Part shown: piece after piece, positions 46,742 through 55,607 of the stretch
Position numbering within the stretch: position 1 is the first letter of the stretch
How the letters are laid out: each line of letters begins with the position of its first letter
Assembly: GCA_051006995.1 (NCBI GenBank)
Contig: JBPCSQ010000003.1
Coordinates: 1 to 64,000 of the forward strand
Reading direction: 5' to 3'
From: JAIQGF01 sp051006995
GTDB taxonomy: Bacteria > Acidobacteriota > Terriglobia > Terriglobales > Acidobacteriaceae
DNA: 64,000 nt
Notes under the pieces: model-generated
The model's input: only the letters and a program-made list of their open reading frames with translations
The model's database searches: none
What the model was told of the DNA's origin: nothing
Program-made: the position numbers and the translations under genes

Positions 46742-48112
46742 GTGTCTCTTCCCGACCAACTCGGGTTCACCTTCCAGGCGCCGGCACGGCGAATTTGGAC
46801 GGTCAAGGCGCTGATGTCGGCGGTACGCACCGCCGTCGAGCGCGAATACACCGACGTTTTCGTGGAAGGCGAAATCTCAAACTACCGCCCCGCCGAGTCG
46901 AGACATCTCTATTTCACCCTGAAAGAAGACGGCGCGCAGATGCGGGTGGTGATGTTTCGCTCGCAGGCGCGGCTGCTGAAGTTCAAGCCCACTGACGGCA
47001 TGGCGGTGATCGCGCGCGGTCGAGTAACGGTCTATGAGTCGCGCGGCGAACTGCAACTGGCCGCCGAGTACCTGGAGCCCAAAGGCGCAGGCGCGCTGCA
47101 GATCGCCTTTGAGCAACTGAAGCAGAAACTCGCGGCGGAAGGACTGTTCGATCCAGCGCGAAAAAAGCCCATCCCGGCTTTGCCGAGACGCGTCGGCGTC
47201 GTCACCTCTCCCCGAGGTGCAGCCATCCGCGACATCGTCAACATCGTGCGCCGCCGCCACCGGGCGCTCAACTTGCTGATTTATCCGGCGCAGGTGCAGG
47301 GAGACGCGGCGCCCGGCGAGGTCAGCGCCGGCATTCGTTATTTCAATCGTGCCAAGAACGTGGATGTGATCGTCGTCGCCCGCGGCGGCGGCTCCATGGA
47401 AGACCTGGCGGCATTCAACGACGAGGGGCTGGCCCGAGTCGCTGCAGCTTCCCGTGTGCCGCTCATCTCCGCCATCGGACACGAAACCGATTTCACCATC
47501 CTGGACTTTGTCGCTGATCTGCGCGCTCCCACGCCGTCCGCCGCAGCCGAGCTGGTCATCGAGTCGCAGCACCAGTTGGAGCAGCGCGTCGCGGGCTTGC
47601 GCCACCGGCTCGCGCAGGCGGCCCGGTACCACGTGGTTATCGGCAAGCAGCGGCTGACTGAGGTCGCGCAGCACCGGGCGTTCGCCCGCATGCAAGACCT
47701 GATTAACGCGCGCCAGCAGCGCGTGGACGAACTGCTTTACCGTCTCGCCGCGGCTGAGCGGAGGCGCTTACAGGACTTTGGCCGCCGGCTGGCCACGGTG
47801 TCGGCACGGCTGCACGCGCGCGACCTGCGACGGATCGTCGAACTCATGCGCCGCGATATCGAAACTCGCACCGTAGCGCTGACCTCATCCGCGCGCGCTA
47901 CTCTCCAGCGGAAGCGCGCGACGCTGGACGCCCTGCGTGGACGCCTGGAAGCGCTTTCACCGTTGAGCATCCTGGAGCGCGGCTACGCGCTCGTGTTTGA
48001 CAACTCGGGGAAACTCATCAAGGACGCTAGGCAGGTTTCCCCCGGAGACGAAATTCGCGCGCGCCTGGCTCGGGGCGAGATTGACGCCACCGTCAAAAAA
48101 ATCAGCCGGTGA
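46742..48112 (+). CDS. xseA: Exodeoxyribonuclease VII large subunit
   Basis: A 456-residue nuclease subunit. The N-terminal OB fold (VFVEGEISNYRPAESRHLYF) is followed by the catalytic domain (GVVTSPRGAAIRDIVNIVRR, VIVVARGGGSMEDLAAFNDE, ISAIGHETDFT), a long coiled-coil arm (about residues 260-400) and the C-terminal ILERGYALV. It degrades single-stranded DNA with XseB, whose gene is not next to it. The start is a GTG at 46742 (MSLPDQLGFTF); no stronger alternative is present before the OB fold. Confidence 0.96.
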   Translation: MSLPDQLGFTFQAPARRIWTVKALMSAVRTAVEREYTDVFVEGEISNYRPAESRHLYFTLKEDGAQMRVVMFRSQARLLKFKPTDGMAVIARGRVTVYESRGELQLAAEYLEPKGAGALQIAFEQLKQKLAAEGLFDPARKKPIPALPRRVGVVTSPRGAAIRDIVNIVRRRHRALNLLIYPAQVQGDAAPGEVSAGIRYFNRAKNVDVIVVARGGGSMEDLAAFNDEGLARVAAASRVPLISAIGHETDFTILDFVADLRAPTPSAAAELVIESQHQLEQRVAGLRHRLAQAARYHVVIGKQRLTEVAQHRAFARMQDLINARQQRVDELLYRLAAAERRRLQDFGRRLATVSARLHARDLRRIVELMRRDIETRTVALTSSARATLQRKRATLDALRGRLEALSPLSILERGYALVFDNSGKLIKDARQVSPGDEIRARLARGEIDATVKKISR

Positions 48113-48205
48113 CTGGTTGGTGGCGCGCGCCATACATCCGAGAACTCGCATCTCAGAACTCCGTTACAATTAGACGCTCGGATTTTCTCGCGAAAGGGGC
48201 CGTAG

Positions 48206-49060
48206 GTGCCGCACGTTGCCTGGCTGCGCTGGTCGCAGGTGTCGCTGGTGTCGGTCATCGACATCGTGCTCGTGGCCGTGCTCATCTACGAGTTCCTCTC
48301 GCTCATCAAAGGCACGCGCGCCGTGCCGATCCTGATCGGCGTTGGCGGCCTGGCGCTCGCGTTTTATCTGGCGCACACCTTCGAACTGAAAACCGTGAAC
48401 TGGCTGGTCGGCACCATGCTGCCGTACGCCATTTTCGCGCTCATCGTCGTCTTCCAGCAGGAGATCCGCTTCGCGCTCGCCAAGCTTGGCCGCAAGCTGA
48501 CCTTCGCCCGCATGTCCTCGGCGGTAGCCGAGACCTATGACGATATCGTGCTCGCCGCCAACCTTTTTGCCCAGAACCAGACCGGCGCGCTGGTGGTGAT
48601 TGAGCGCGAGATCGGCCTGCGCACCTATATCGAGAGCGGCGTCCCGCTGGATGCGCAAGTCTCCTACGACCTGCTGGCAACCATCTTTCGCCCCAGCGCG
48701 CCTCTGCATGACGGCGCCGTTATCGTTCAGCGCGACCGCATCGCTGCCGCTGCCTGTTTTCTCCCGCTGTCCATGAACCCAGTGCTCTCCACCCAGCTCG
48801 GAACGCGGCACCGCGCCGGCATTGGCATCACCGAGGAGACCGACGCCGTCGCCGTCATCGTGTCGGAGGAAACCGGGGCGATCAGCATCGCTGTTGCCGG
48901 TCACATCGAGCGCGACATCACGGTCGAGGCCTTGCGCGAGCGCCTCAGCGAACTTTTCCGGCGTTATGTGCCGCCAACTACGCTGCCCACGCCGGTGGCG
49001 GCCAGCGAAGCCGAGCGGCCGATGACCCCGCCCAAACTGGAGCGGGCGGACCACGACTGA
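48206..49060 (+). CDS. cdaA: Diadenylate cyclase CdaA
   Basis: A 284-residue membrane-bound diadenylate cyclase that makes c-di-AMP from two ATP. Three hydrophobic segments occupy about residues 12-90, and the DAC domain follows with the catalytic motifs LHDGAVIV and GTRHRAGIGITEETDA (DGA and RHR). The GTG at 48206 has AAAGGGG upstream. It is followed by the YbbR-domain gene cdaR, its usual partner. c-di-AMP normally controls osmolyte and wall homeostasis; the receptors are not in this window. Confidence 0.95.
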   Translation: MPHVAWLRWSQVSLVSVIDIVLVAVLIYEFLSLIKGTRAVPILIGVGGLALAFYLAHTFELKTVNWLVGTMLPYAIFALIVVFQQEIRFALAKLGRKLTFARMSSAVAETYDDIVLAANLFAQNQTGALVVIEREIGLRTYIESGVPLDAQVSYDLLATIFRPSAPLHDGAVIVQRDRIAAAACFLPLSMNPVLSTQLGTRHRAGIGITEETDAVAVIVSEETGAISIAVAGHIERDITVEALRERLSELFRRYVPPTTLPTPVAASEAERPMTPPKLERADHD

Positions 49061-49074
49061 GGGTTCTGGGGTTG

Positions 49075-49218
49075 AGTGATTTAGAAAATGAGTGATTTAG
49101 AAATTTACTGATTTAAGGATTTAGCGATTCGTGAATTTTGATTTGGTGACTGCCATCGCGGTCCGCCCGCAGCCGGACCGTAAATCACTAGGTCTCCAAA
49201 TCACTAAATCACAAATGA
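49075..49218. repeat. TGATTTA-type heptamer repeats between cdaA and cdaR
   Basis: Repeated GTGATTTAG words at 49075-49135 and the inverse form, CTAAATCAC-like words, at 49182-49215 could pair into a long imperfect hairpin between the two genes. It is a member of the heptamer-repeat class seen across the window. Confidence 0.6.
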
Positions 49219-49222
49219 GCCG

Positions 49223-49885
49223 ATGAGTTTCTTCCGCCAACACGTGGTCCACAACTTCGGTCTGAAGCTGGTGTCGCTGATCATCGCCGCCTTGCTGTGG
49301 ATGGCGGTGGCGCGTGAGCCGGTAGCGGAAGTTGCCATCAACGTGCCCATCGAGTTTCACAATGCGCCCGAGCACCTGGAAATCAGCTCCGAGGCCATTC
49401 CGTCGGTTCAGGTGCGGGTGCGAGGGCCGGTGCGCACGGTGCGCGAACTCGCGCCGGCGGATGTTCATGCCATCATTGACATGGCCAATGCCCAGCCCGG
49501 GGAACGCACCTACGATCTCGCGCCCGCGCGCATTCACGTGCCCGACACGGTGCAGGTGATGCAGGCGGTTCCCAGCCAGATCCGTGTCAGCTTTGACACC
49601 CGCCTCACCAAGGAAGTGGAGGTCAAGCCGCGGGTCATCGGCACCTTCGCCTCCGGCTACCGCATTGCCAGCGTGACTGCGGTGCCGGCCTCAGTCAGGA
49701 TCGTGGGCCCGTCCACGCACGTCAGGAGCACCGATACGGCCATCACCGACCCGGTGGACGCCAGCGGCGTGGTCGGGACCGCCACCTTTACCACCCACGC
49801 CTACCTTTCCGATCCGCTGGTGCGCATGATGGATTCAGCCCCCATCAAGGTCACGGTCGTGACCGAGAAATCCAGAAATCGCTAG
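49223..49885 (+). CDS. cdaR: YbbR-domain protein CdaR
   Basis: A 220-residue protein with one N-terminal membrane span (about residues 10-30, GLKLVSLIIAALLWMAVA) and two extracytoplasmic YbbR repeats (for example VPIEFHNAPEHLEI and PRVIGTFASGYRIASVTAVP). CdaR proteins bind and modulate CdaA. The conserved cdaA-cdaR order supports the assignment, although about 160 bp of repeat sequence separates the genes. The ribosome-binding site before the ATG at 49223 is weak. Confidence 0.88.
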   Translation: MSFFRQHVVHNFGLKLVSLIIAALLWMAVAREPVAEVAINVPIEFHNAPEHLEISSEAIPSVQVRVRGPVRTVRELAPADVHAIIDMANAQPGERTYDLAPARIHVPDTVQVMQAVPSQIRVSFDTRLTKEVEVKPRVIGTFASGYRIASVTAVPASVRIVGPSTHVRSTDTAITDPVDASGVVGTATFTTHAYLSDPLVRMMDSAPIKVTVVTEKSRNR

Positions 49886-49891
49886 ATTCAG

Positions 49892-49939
49892 ACTTTGCGT
49901 CACAAAGTACTTGACATGACGCCGTGCCACGCGGTATTT
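49892..49939 (+). promoter_or_regulatory. Promoter with adjacent palindromic operator
   Basis: ACTTTG-CGTCA-CAAAGT (49892-49908) is an exact inverted repeat. It is followed two bases later by a consensus -35 TTGACA (49911-49916), a 17-bp spacer and a -10-like GTATTT (49934-49939). The start of transcription would be near 49946. The palindrome is the likely target of the winged-helix protein encoded at 50552. Confidence 0.7.
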
Positions 49940-49947
49940 CTTTCACC

Positions 49948-50562
49948 ATGGCGATGGCAAGAAGAAGATGCCGCTCCCAGGTGAAGAGGGCCGTGCCGGC
50001 GCCGAGTGCCCTGGAGGATCTGCGGTTCATTCGCGAAACCATGGAGCGCTCGGCGTCGTTCACGGCCGTGCCCGGCTGGGGCATGGTGGGCATGGCCGCC
50101 ACGGCCGTGGGGGCAGCCGTGCTGGCGTCCCGGCAGACGCGCTTTGGCCCCTGGATGGCCGTCTGGTTGGGAGAGGCCGTGGTGGCGCTCTCGGTGGCGC
50201 TCTGGACCATGCGCGTCAAGGCGCGGCGGGCTCTCGTGCCTCTGACCTCCGGGCCCGGACGCAGGTTTTTGCTGAATTTCTTCCCCGCACTGCTGGTGGG
50301 CGCGGTCCTGACCGCCGCCCTGTATCGCTTCGGGGCCTCGGCGGCCATTCCCGGCATGTGGCTCATGCTGTATGGAACCGGCGTGGTCAGCGGCGGAGCG
50401 TTCTCGGTGCCCATCGTGCCGGCCATGGGGACGTGCTTCATGGTTGCCGGTGCGCTGGCATTGCTCGCGCCTGCGGCTTGGGCCGATTGGTTCATGCTCG
50501 GCGGATTCGGGGGAATTCATCTGGTATTCGGGGTCTTGATTGCGAGGAAACATGGCGGGTAG
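49948..50562 (+). CDS. Hypothetical multi-span membrane protein
   Basis: A 204-residue integral membrane protein with about six hydrophobic segments (for example AGALALLAPAAWADWFMLGG near the end) after a basic N-terminus MAMARRRCRSQVKR. Family unknown. The ATG at 49948 is chosen because the promoter's predicted transcription start is near 49946, which rules out the GTG at 49924 and would leave almost no leader; the ATG at 49954 is also possible. It overlaps the winged-helix regulator gene by 11 bp, so the two form a two-gene operon, an arrangement in which the regulator often controls the membrane protein. Confidence 0.68.
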   Translation: MAMARRRCRSQVKRAVPAPSALEDLRFIRETMERSASFTAVPGWGMVGMAATAVGAAVLASRQTRFGPWMAVWLGEAVVALSVALWTMRVKARRALVPLTSGPGRRFLLNFFPALLVGAVLTAALYRFGASAAIPGMWLMLYGTGVVSGGAFSVPIVPAMGTCFMVAGALALLAPAAWADWFMLGGFGGIHLVFGVLIARKHGG

Positions 50563-50926
50563 GGACACACAACGCGCTAAACCGGAGCGGACGGCGCAAC
50601 GAACCGTGAAGCAGCCGCGGCACGTGGAACCGGCAGCCGCGGAACTGGACCCGCTGATTCACGAGCGGATTCGGCTGGCGATCGCCAGCGCTCTGGCGGT
50701 CAACGACCGGCTGAGCTTCAACGAACTCAAGCGCCTGCTGAACACTACCGATGGAAATCTCAGCGTCCACGCCCGCAAGCTGGAGGACGCCGGCTATCTC
50801 GGCTGCGACAAGTATTTCGACGGCCGCGTCCCCAAGACCGAGTACTGGCTGACCGGCAGCGGACGGCGGGCCCTGGAGCGCTACCTGGACCGGATGGAAG
50901 AGATCATCCGCGCGGCACGCCGGTGA
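50552..50926 (+). CDS. Winged-helix transcription regulator (HTH_34/MarR-like)
   Basis: A 124-residue DNA-binding protein. After a basic, disordered N-terminus, residues 30-110 form a winged helix: RLAIASALAVNDRLSFNEL, recognition region NTTDGNLSVHARKLEDAGYL and wing KYFDGRVPKTEYWLTGSGRR. This matches the small wHTH group of repressors with no separate ligand domain. The ATG at 50552 has GAGGAAA upstream. It overlaps the membrane-protein gene, and the promoter upstream has a palindrome, so autoregulation is probable. Confidence 0.88.
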   Translation: MAGRDTQRAKPERTAQRTVKQPRHVEPAAAELDPLIHERIRLAIASALAVNDRLSFNELKRLLNTTDGNLSVHARKLEDAGYLGCDKYFDGRVPKTEYWLTGSGRRALERYLDRMEEIIRAARR

Positions 50927-50948
50927 TGCTCGCGCAAAGATCCGAAGC

Positions 50949-51251
50949 ATGACCAGCCGAAGAATCAACCGCATCGCCGCCAGGATCCTCGTCGCGCTCT
51001 CTCTGCTGGCGCTGCTGACGGTACTCAGCGGTTACGCTCTGCCGCGCCACCCCGCGCCGGTGGACGAGAACGCCCAGGCGCACATCTTCCAGTTCGCCGT
51101 GCTGGCATTCCTGTCGGCGCTCTTGCTGTTCCTCGCCACCGCCGATTGGAGTCGCCCTTCGCGGAACGCGCGTCCGCTGGCCCTTCCAGCGGCCGCCCTC
51201 ATGTCCGCGTTCGCCGCCCTGTATTGCCTGGAGCACTACTGGTTTTTCTGA
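50949..51251 (+). CDS. Small hypothetical membrane protein
   Basis: A 100-residue protein with three hydrophobic segments (about residues 13-31, 44-63 and 76-94) and short hydrophilic loops. I do not recognise a family. It follows the winged-helix gene by about 22 bp on the same strand and precedes uppS, so it may belong to either unit. VanZ-like small membrane proteins have this shape, but conserved residues to confirm that are not clear. Confidence 0.5.
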   Translation: MTSRRINRIAARILVALSLLALLTVLSGYALPRHPAPVDENAQAHIFQFAVLAFLSALLLFLATADWSRPSRNARPLALPAAALMSAFAALYCLEHYWFF

Positions 51252-51298
51252 CAATTTTTTTTGTCGTTTTAAGCTTTGCTTTGCAAAGAGGTTTGCGA

Positions 51299-52099
51299 AT
51301 GGATAGCCAGGGTTCGGAAATTCACGTGGGCATCATCATGGACGGCAATGGCCGCTGGGCGCGCGCCCGCGGGCTGCCCCGGGTGGCCGGCCATCGCCAG
51401 GGCGCCAAGGCCGTGCGCCGCGTGATCGAGGCCGCTCCCAACTTCGGCATCGGCACCCTGACGCTCTACGCCTTCTCCCGCGACAACTGGCGTCGTCCCC
51501 GCCCCGAAGTCGAGGCGCTGATGAAGCTCTTCCTGCGCTACTTGCGCTCGGAATGCGCCGAGTGCGTGGCTAAGGGCGTGCGCATCGAGGTAATCGGGCG
51601 CCGCGATCGCCTGCCGTTGCCGCTGCGCGAAGCGATTCGCGATACCGAATACGCGACGCGCCAAGGCCGTACCCTGCTGGTCCGACTTGCTGTGGATTAC
51701 TCCGGGCGAGGCGTGATTCTGGAGGCGGCGCGCCGCATGGCGGAAGAAGCGGTGTTGCAGGAGCGCGACGGCGGCGAGCCCCTGCCCGTGCCGCCGGAGG
51801 AGTTCTCTGCCATGCTCGCCGAATCTATGCACGCCGAACATGCCGGCGACGTGGACCTGGTGATCCGCACCGGGGGAGAGCAGCGCATCAGCGACTTCCT
51901 TCTGTGGGAAGCCGCCTATGCCGAGCTGGTATTCACGCGCACCATGTGGCCGGACTTCAATGCCGACGACCTGGCCGCCGCCGTCCTCGAGTATCACAAG
52001 CGCGAGCGGCGATTCGGAGGGGTCGCGGAACCCTTGCCAGGCTCCGAACCGCTCGTCGCTCGCCAGACAGCGGCCTACCCGGCTGCGCTGCCAGAGTAG
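51299..52099 (+). CDS. uppS: Isoprenyl transferase (undecaprenyl diphosphate synthase)
   Basis: A 266-residue cis-prenyltransferase making the lipid carrier for peptidoglycan and other wall polymers. HVGIIMDGNGRWARARGLPR (catalytic Asp), AGHRQGAKAVRRVIEAA, LYAFSRDNWRRP and the C-terminal DLVIRTGGEQRISDFLLWEAAYAEL are complete. The ATG at 51299 follows AAAGAGG; the frame open upstream overlaps the small membrane gene and is not used. The extension after the RRFGG motif is short and variable. Confidence 0.96.
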   Translation: MDSQGSEIHVGIIMDGNGRWARARGLPRVAGHRQGAKAVRRVIEAAPNFGIGTLTLYAFSRDNWRRPRPEVEALMKLFLRYLRSECAECVAKGVRIEVIGRRDRLPLPLREAIRDTEYATRQGRTLLVRLAVDYSGRGVILEAARRMAEEAVLQERDGGEPLPVPPEEFSAMLAESMHAEHAGDVDLVIRTGGEQRISDFLLWEAAYAELVFTRTMWPDFNADDLAAAVLEYHKRERRFGGVAEPLPGSEPLVARQTAAYPAALPE

Positions 52100-52199
52100 A
52101 AACGCGGATGAGTCCGCTGCCACATTTTGTAACGGCTTAAAGGCGTTTGTTCCCGCCGCGGATTCCAACCTGCTGCTCTGAATAGGCGTCCTACTACGG

Positions 52200-52571
52200 A
52201 TGGAGACGAGACTCTCTCTGGCCGTGGCAGCCAATTTTCTCTTGATTGCCGGGCTGCTCTTCTACGGTTTCACCCTGTTTGCCGAGTACTACGCCAAGGG
52301 ACGCTGGGCCAAGAACGTGACCGGGCTGCTGGCCGGGTTCGGTATGTTGGCGCTGGCCGCGGCCCTGCTGCTGGTGCCGCAGAACGCCGACGAACTGGCT
52401 CGGATCGCCTACACCACAGCCGCCAGCAACGTCTTCCTGGGGATCAGCAGCGGGCTGCTGCTCGCGGCCATTGCCGCCTTCGGGATCATCACCTACACCA
52501 AGCCGCTGCGCCTTTGGCACGAGCGCAAGATCGAGAGCGACTTGAGCCGTGGACTCCCGAAGATTCCGTAA
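52200..52571 (+). CDS. Hypothetical three-span membrane protein
   Basis: A 123-residue membrane protein with three hydrophobic segments (about residues 7-27, 40-60 and 76-98) and a basic C-terminus (TKPLRLWHERKIESDLSR). No family recognised. It ends just before the NRAMP-like gene on the same strand and is probably co-transcribed with it. Confidence 0.6.
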   Translation: METRLSLAVAANFLLIAGLLFYGFTLFAEYYAKGRWAKNVTGLLAGFGMLALAAALLLVPQNADELARIAYTTAASNVFLGISSGLLLAAIAAFGIITYTKPLRLWHERKIESDLSRGLPKIP

Positions 52572-52596
52572 AGGCCGCCCCGAAGACCGCGGAAAA

Positions 52597-53853
52597 ATGC
52601 TGCCCTGGCCGCGTGGGCACGAACCGCCGCCGCCGCTGCAGGGGGCGTCAGGCTGGCGCCGTGGCCTGCACCGGCTGCTGCCCGGATTTGTTACCGGCGC
52701 CGCCAACGTGGACCCATCACTGGTGATCACGGCAACCGTGGCGGGCGCCGCCTTCGGCTACTCCCTCCTGTGGCTGGTGCTGCTCTGCGTGCCTTTCTTG
52801 ATCGCCGTGTTTGCCGTATCTGGCAAGCTGGGCTATCAGACCCGCCGTGGCCTGGTGGACCTGCTCCGCGAAAACTACGGAACGAAGCTGGCAATCGCCT
52901 GCGCCGCCGTCATCATCGCCATCAACCTGGCCATGATTGTCGCCGACCTGATGGCCGTCTCTGACGCGCTCGGCATTATTCTCAGCATCCAGCGAACTTA
53001 TTTCGTCGCCGCCGTGGCGTTCACCGTGTGGTACGTGCTCATCTTCCACGACTATCGCCGCATTACCCGCGTGCTGATCTGGCTGTCGCTGCCCTTATTC
53101 GTCTATGTCGTGGCCGCGATTTTCGCCGCGCCGTCGCCTTGGACGGTGCTGGCGGGAACGCTGGTGCCGCGCGTGCGTCCCTCGGCTGACTACGTTCAGG
53201 CGCTGGTCGGCATCATGGGTTCGTTGCTAACTCCCTACGTGCTGGTCTGGCAGACCAGTTCGCGCCGCGAGCATGCCCAGGCCGGCGGTGAGGCGCCGCA
53301 CAGCGCCGAAGGTCACGCCGGGACGTTCGTCACAACTCTTCTGGCTTACTCCGTCATGGTGGCGGCAGCCTCGGTCCTGCACGTCGCCCATCCGCTGGAT
53401 ATGACCACCACGCAAGCCGCCGAGGCCCTGCGGCCTGCCGTCGGCGACTACGGCCCTGTAATCTTTGCCATCGGAATCCTCGGTGCCGGGATGGTCGCCC
53501 TCCCTGTGTTGGTGGCCTCCATGTGCTACAGCATCGCCGAGGCCATGGGCTGGGAAGCTGGGCTCAGCCGTCATCCGTGGGAAGCCAAGAGCTTCTACGT
53601 TCTGATATCGCTCGCCATGCTGGCCTCTGCCGTGCTTAATTTCGTGAACATCAACCCGGTCAAGGCGCTGTACTGGTCGCAGATTCTGGCCGGAGTACTC
53701 ACCGTTCCGGTGTTGATTTTCATTCTGATCTTGTCCAACGACCGCCGCATCGTGCGCACCACCAACACGCGCGGACAGAATTTCTGGATTGGTGCGGCCA
53801 TCGGCGGCATCGTGGCCGCCGGGCTGCTGACAGTCTGGTGGAAGATTTTCTAG
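52597..53853 (+). CDS. NRAMP-family divalent metal transporter
   Basis: A 418-residue, about 11-span transporter. The TM1 region reads LLPGFVTGAANVDPSLVITA, which keeps the Asp-Pro of the NRAMP metal-binding DPGN motif but replaces GN with SL, and the TM6 segment lacks the canonical MPH (VMVAAASVLHVAH). This is the divergent NRAMP-related group whose metal specificity is uncertain. Either the ATG at 52597 or a GTG at 52549, which would overlap the previous gene by 23 bp, may be the start; the ATG is chosen because similarity begins after it. It could import Mn or Mg, which is inference. Confidence 0.8.
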   Translation: MLPWPRGHEPPPPLQGASGWRRGLHRLLPGFVTGAANVDPSLVITATVAGAAFGYSLLWLVLLCVPFLIAVFAVSGKLGYQTRRGLVDLLRENYGTKLAIACAAVIIAINLAMIVADLMAVSDALGIILSIQRTYFVAAVAFTVWYVLIFHDYRRITRVLIWLSLPLFVYVVAAIFAAPSPWTVLAGTLVPRVRPSADYVQALVGIMGSLLTPYVLVWQTSSRREHAQAGGEAPHSAEGHAGTFVTTLLAYSVMVAAASVLHVAHPLDMTTTQAAEALRPAVGDYGPVIFAIGILGAGMVALPVLVASMCYSIAEAMGWEAGLSRHPWEAKSFYVLISLAMLASAVLNFVNINPVKALYWSQILAGVLTVPVLIFILILSNDRRIVRTTNTRGQNFWIGAAIGGIVAAGLLTVWWKIF

Positions 53854-53878
53854 GACCCAGCAACTCAGGCGGGAACCG

Positions 53879-54883
53879 TCATTTTGCCGGCGCCTGGTAA
53901 CCACGTTTCGCGTACACCTGCAGTTCTGTGGTCTTGGCCGAGGGCGTCAGCCGCACCCTGAGCTTGCGCCATTTCCCATCGCGCGACCCGGCCTGGGGGT
54001 TGTATCCCAGCAAGTACCGGCTGCGCAGCTCGCGGCTGATTTCCGACGCCACGTCGGGCAGATTGCGCAGGTTGCTGACCGTCGCAGTCCGCCCGCCCGT
54101 AGCCCCGGTGATCTCGTTCAGCAGCTTCTTGCCCGCCCACTCTTCCGGCGTCCTGAAGACTTTATCGAACAGCCCGATGGCATAAATTTCGACATCGGCT
54201 TCCTGCACCAGTTCTTTGATCTCCCGCGCGCTGTAGCGGCTGTGGTTGTCACCGCCATCGGAGATGATCAGCAGCGCCCTGCGCTTGTATTGCGCCGAGC
54301 GCAGCTTGTGCACGCCCATGTAGATAGCGTCCAGCAGCGCCGTGTGCCCGGCCGGTTCGGCCGTCGCCAGTTGCGCCTGGATGTGGCCAATCGAGCGGCT
54401 GACGTCGGCCAGCACACTGGGGCGGTCCGCAAAGGTAATCACGAAGTAGTCGTCGGCGGGATTGCAGTTGTCGAAGAACTGGCCGAGCGCCTCTCGCGCC
54501 GCCTCGATCTTGTTGGTCATGCTCCGGCTAAGGTCGAGCAGCACCCCCACTGAGATTGGCTGGTCTTCGCTGGAAAAATACCGGATCTGCTGCGGCTGCC
54601 CCGCCTCCGTCAGCTCGAAATCTTCCTTGGTCAGGTCCAGGACCGGATGGTTCCTGACGTCGGTTACGGTAACTGGCACCTGCACCAGATCCACATCCAC
54701 CCGTAGCGGCTTGACGTGGGCCTCCAGGATGTCCGCATCACCCGTGAACTCAGGAAACTTCGCCGGCGCAGGCGCGCTGCGCGGTGTCAGGTGCACCGCA
54801 TCATCGGACTGGGATTGCGCAACTCCAAAGGTGGTGAATAGAACAACGATGGCGAGGAATACGGGGAACCGGGGCTTGGCCAT
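53879..54883 (-). CDS. Exported VWFA-related protein (TIGR03436 type)
   Basis: A 334-residue secreted protein. The signal peptide is MAKPRFPVFLAIVVLFTTFG; an N-terminal beta domain (VDLVQVPVTVTDVRNHPVLD, then DFELTEAGQPQQIRYFS) precedes a von Willebrand A domain with a MIDAS (GVLLDLSRSMTNKI) and ISDGGDNHSRYS. This two-part protein is an Acidobacteria-expanded family of unknown function. The ATG at 54883 gives a proper signal peptide, whereas the open frame to 55000 does not. The C-terminal KLRVRLTPSAKTTELQVYAK closes the family domain. Confidence 0.9.
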   Translation of the reverse strand: MAKPRFPVFLAIVVLFTTFGVAQSQSDDAVHLTPRSAPAPAKFPEFTGDADILEAHVKPLRVDVDLVQVPVTVTDVRNHPVLDLTKEDFELTEAGQPQQIRYFSSEDQPISVGVLLDLSRSMTNKIEAAREALGQFFDNCNPADDYFVITFADRPSVLADVSRSIGHIQAQLATAEPAGHTALLDAIYMGVHKLRSAQYKRRALLIISDGGDNHSRYSAREIKELVQEADVEIYAIGLFDKVFRTPEEWAGKKLLNEITGATGGRTATVSNLRNLPDVASEISRELRSRYLLGYNPQAGSRDGKWRKLRVRLTPSAKTTELQVYAKRGYQAPAK

Positions 54884-55004
54884 GGGACAGGGGCGGGTTT
54901 TGCACCGCGCAGCCCGGAATGGTAGCACAGACGCCGGTTTGCGGGCAGCGGACAAAAATAAGGGGCGCCGTAGCGCCCCTTCCTGAACGCGAACTAACAC
55001 GATG

Positions 55005-55607
55005 CTACCAGCGGAACGTCGGCCCCGCCATGACCTTCAGGTTGGAATGCGCGCCGTTCTCGAAGTAAATCTCATCTCCGACTTCAGCGCGGATGCCAAA
55101 GGTATGGCCCAGGAAGAACTCCACGCCGCCGCCCGGGTACACAGCGCCATGCGTGTTACCGCTCGGGACGTTGCCCACCTGGGTGGCAAAGCTCGAAGGG
55201 ACCCCCTCGTTGTTGACCATGAAGTTCACGAATCCGCCCTTCACCGTACCGAAGAGCCGGACTGGACCCGCACCCGTCTGGAATTTCGGTCCAAACAAGC
55301 CATCGAGAATCCGGAAACGGGTGTTGGTGAAGTTGTTGCCGCCCACTACTCCGCCGACCGTGCCCGCCGGCCCGGTTGAAAAGTTACGCTCGAAGTCATA
55401 CGCCATGCGGCCTTCAAGCTGCACGTAGTTGTTGAGGTTGATCCCGAGCTGCCCGCCCAGACCCCAGAAATTCTGGTTGTTGAGATTGTGGAATCGAGTG
55501 TAATCCGCGAAGACGCCGAACTCTCCGCGCTCCTCCTGCGCCAGCATTGACGGCGCAAGCAGTGACAGCGCCAGCACGACCAATAGGGCTCCTGCTAAAC
55601 GTTTCAT
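55005..55607 (-). CDS. Outer-membrane beta-barrel protein (OmpW/opacity-like)
   Basis: A 200-residue protein with a signal peptide (about residues 1-21, MKRLAGALLVVLALSLLAPS) and alternating amphipathic strands typical of an eight-strand barrel: FGVFADYTRFHNLNNQNFWG, NNYVQLEGRMAYDFERNF and a final aromatic residue (AGPTFRW), which is the usual assembly signal. The function is probably structural or adhesive. The start at 55607 is fixed by the signal peptide. It lies just upstream of the VWFA gene on the same strand. Confidence 0.82.
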   Translation of the reverse strand: MKRLAGALLVVLALSLLAPSMLAQEERGEFGVFADYTRFHNLNNQNFWGLGGQLGINLNNYVQLEGRMAYDFERNFSTGPAGTVGGVVGGNNFTNTRFRILDGLFGPKFQTGAGPVRLFGTVKGGFVNFMVNNEGVPSSFATQVGNVPSGNTHGAVYPGGGVEFFLGHTFGIRAEVGDEIYFENGAHSNLKVMAGPTFRW

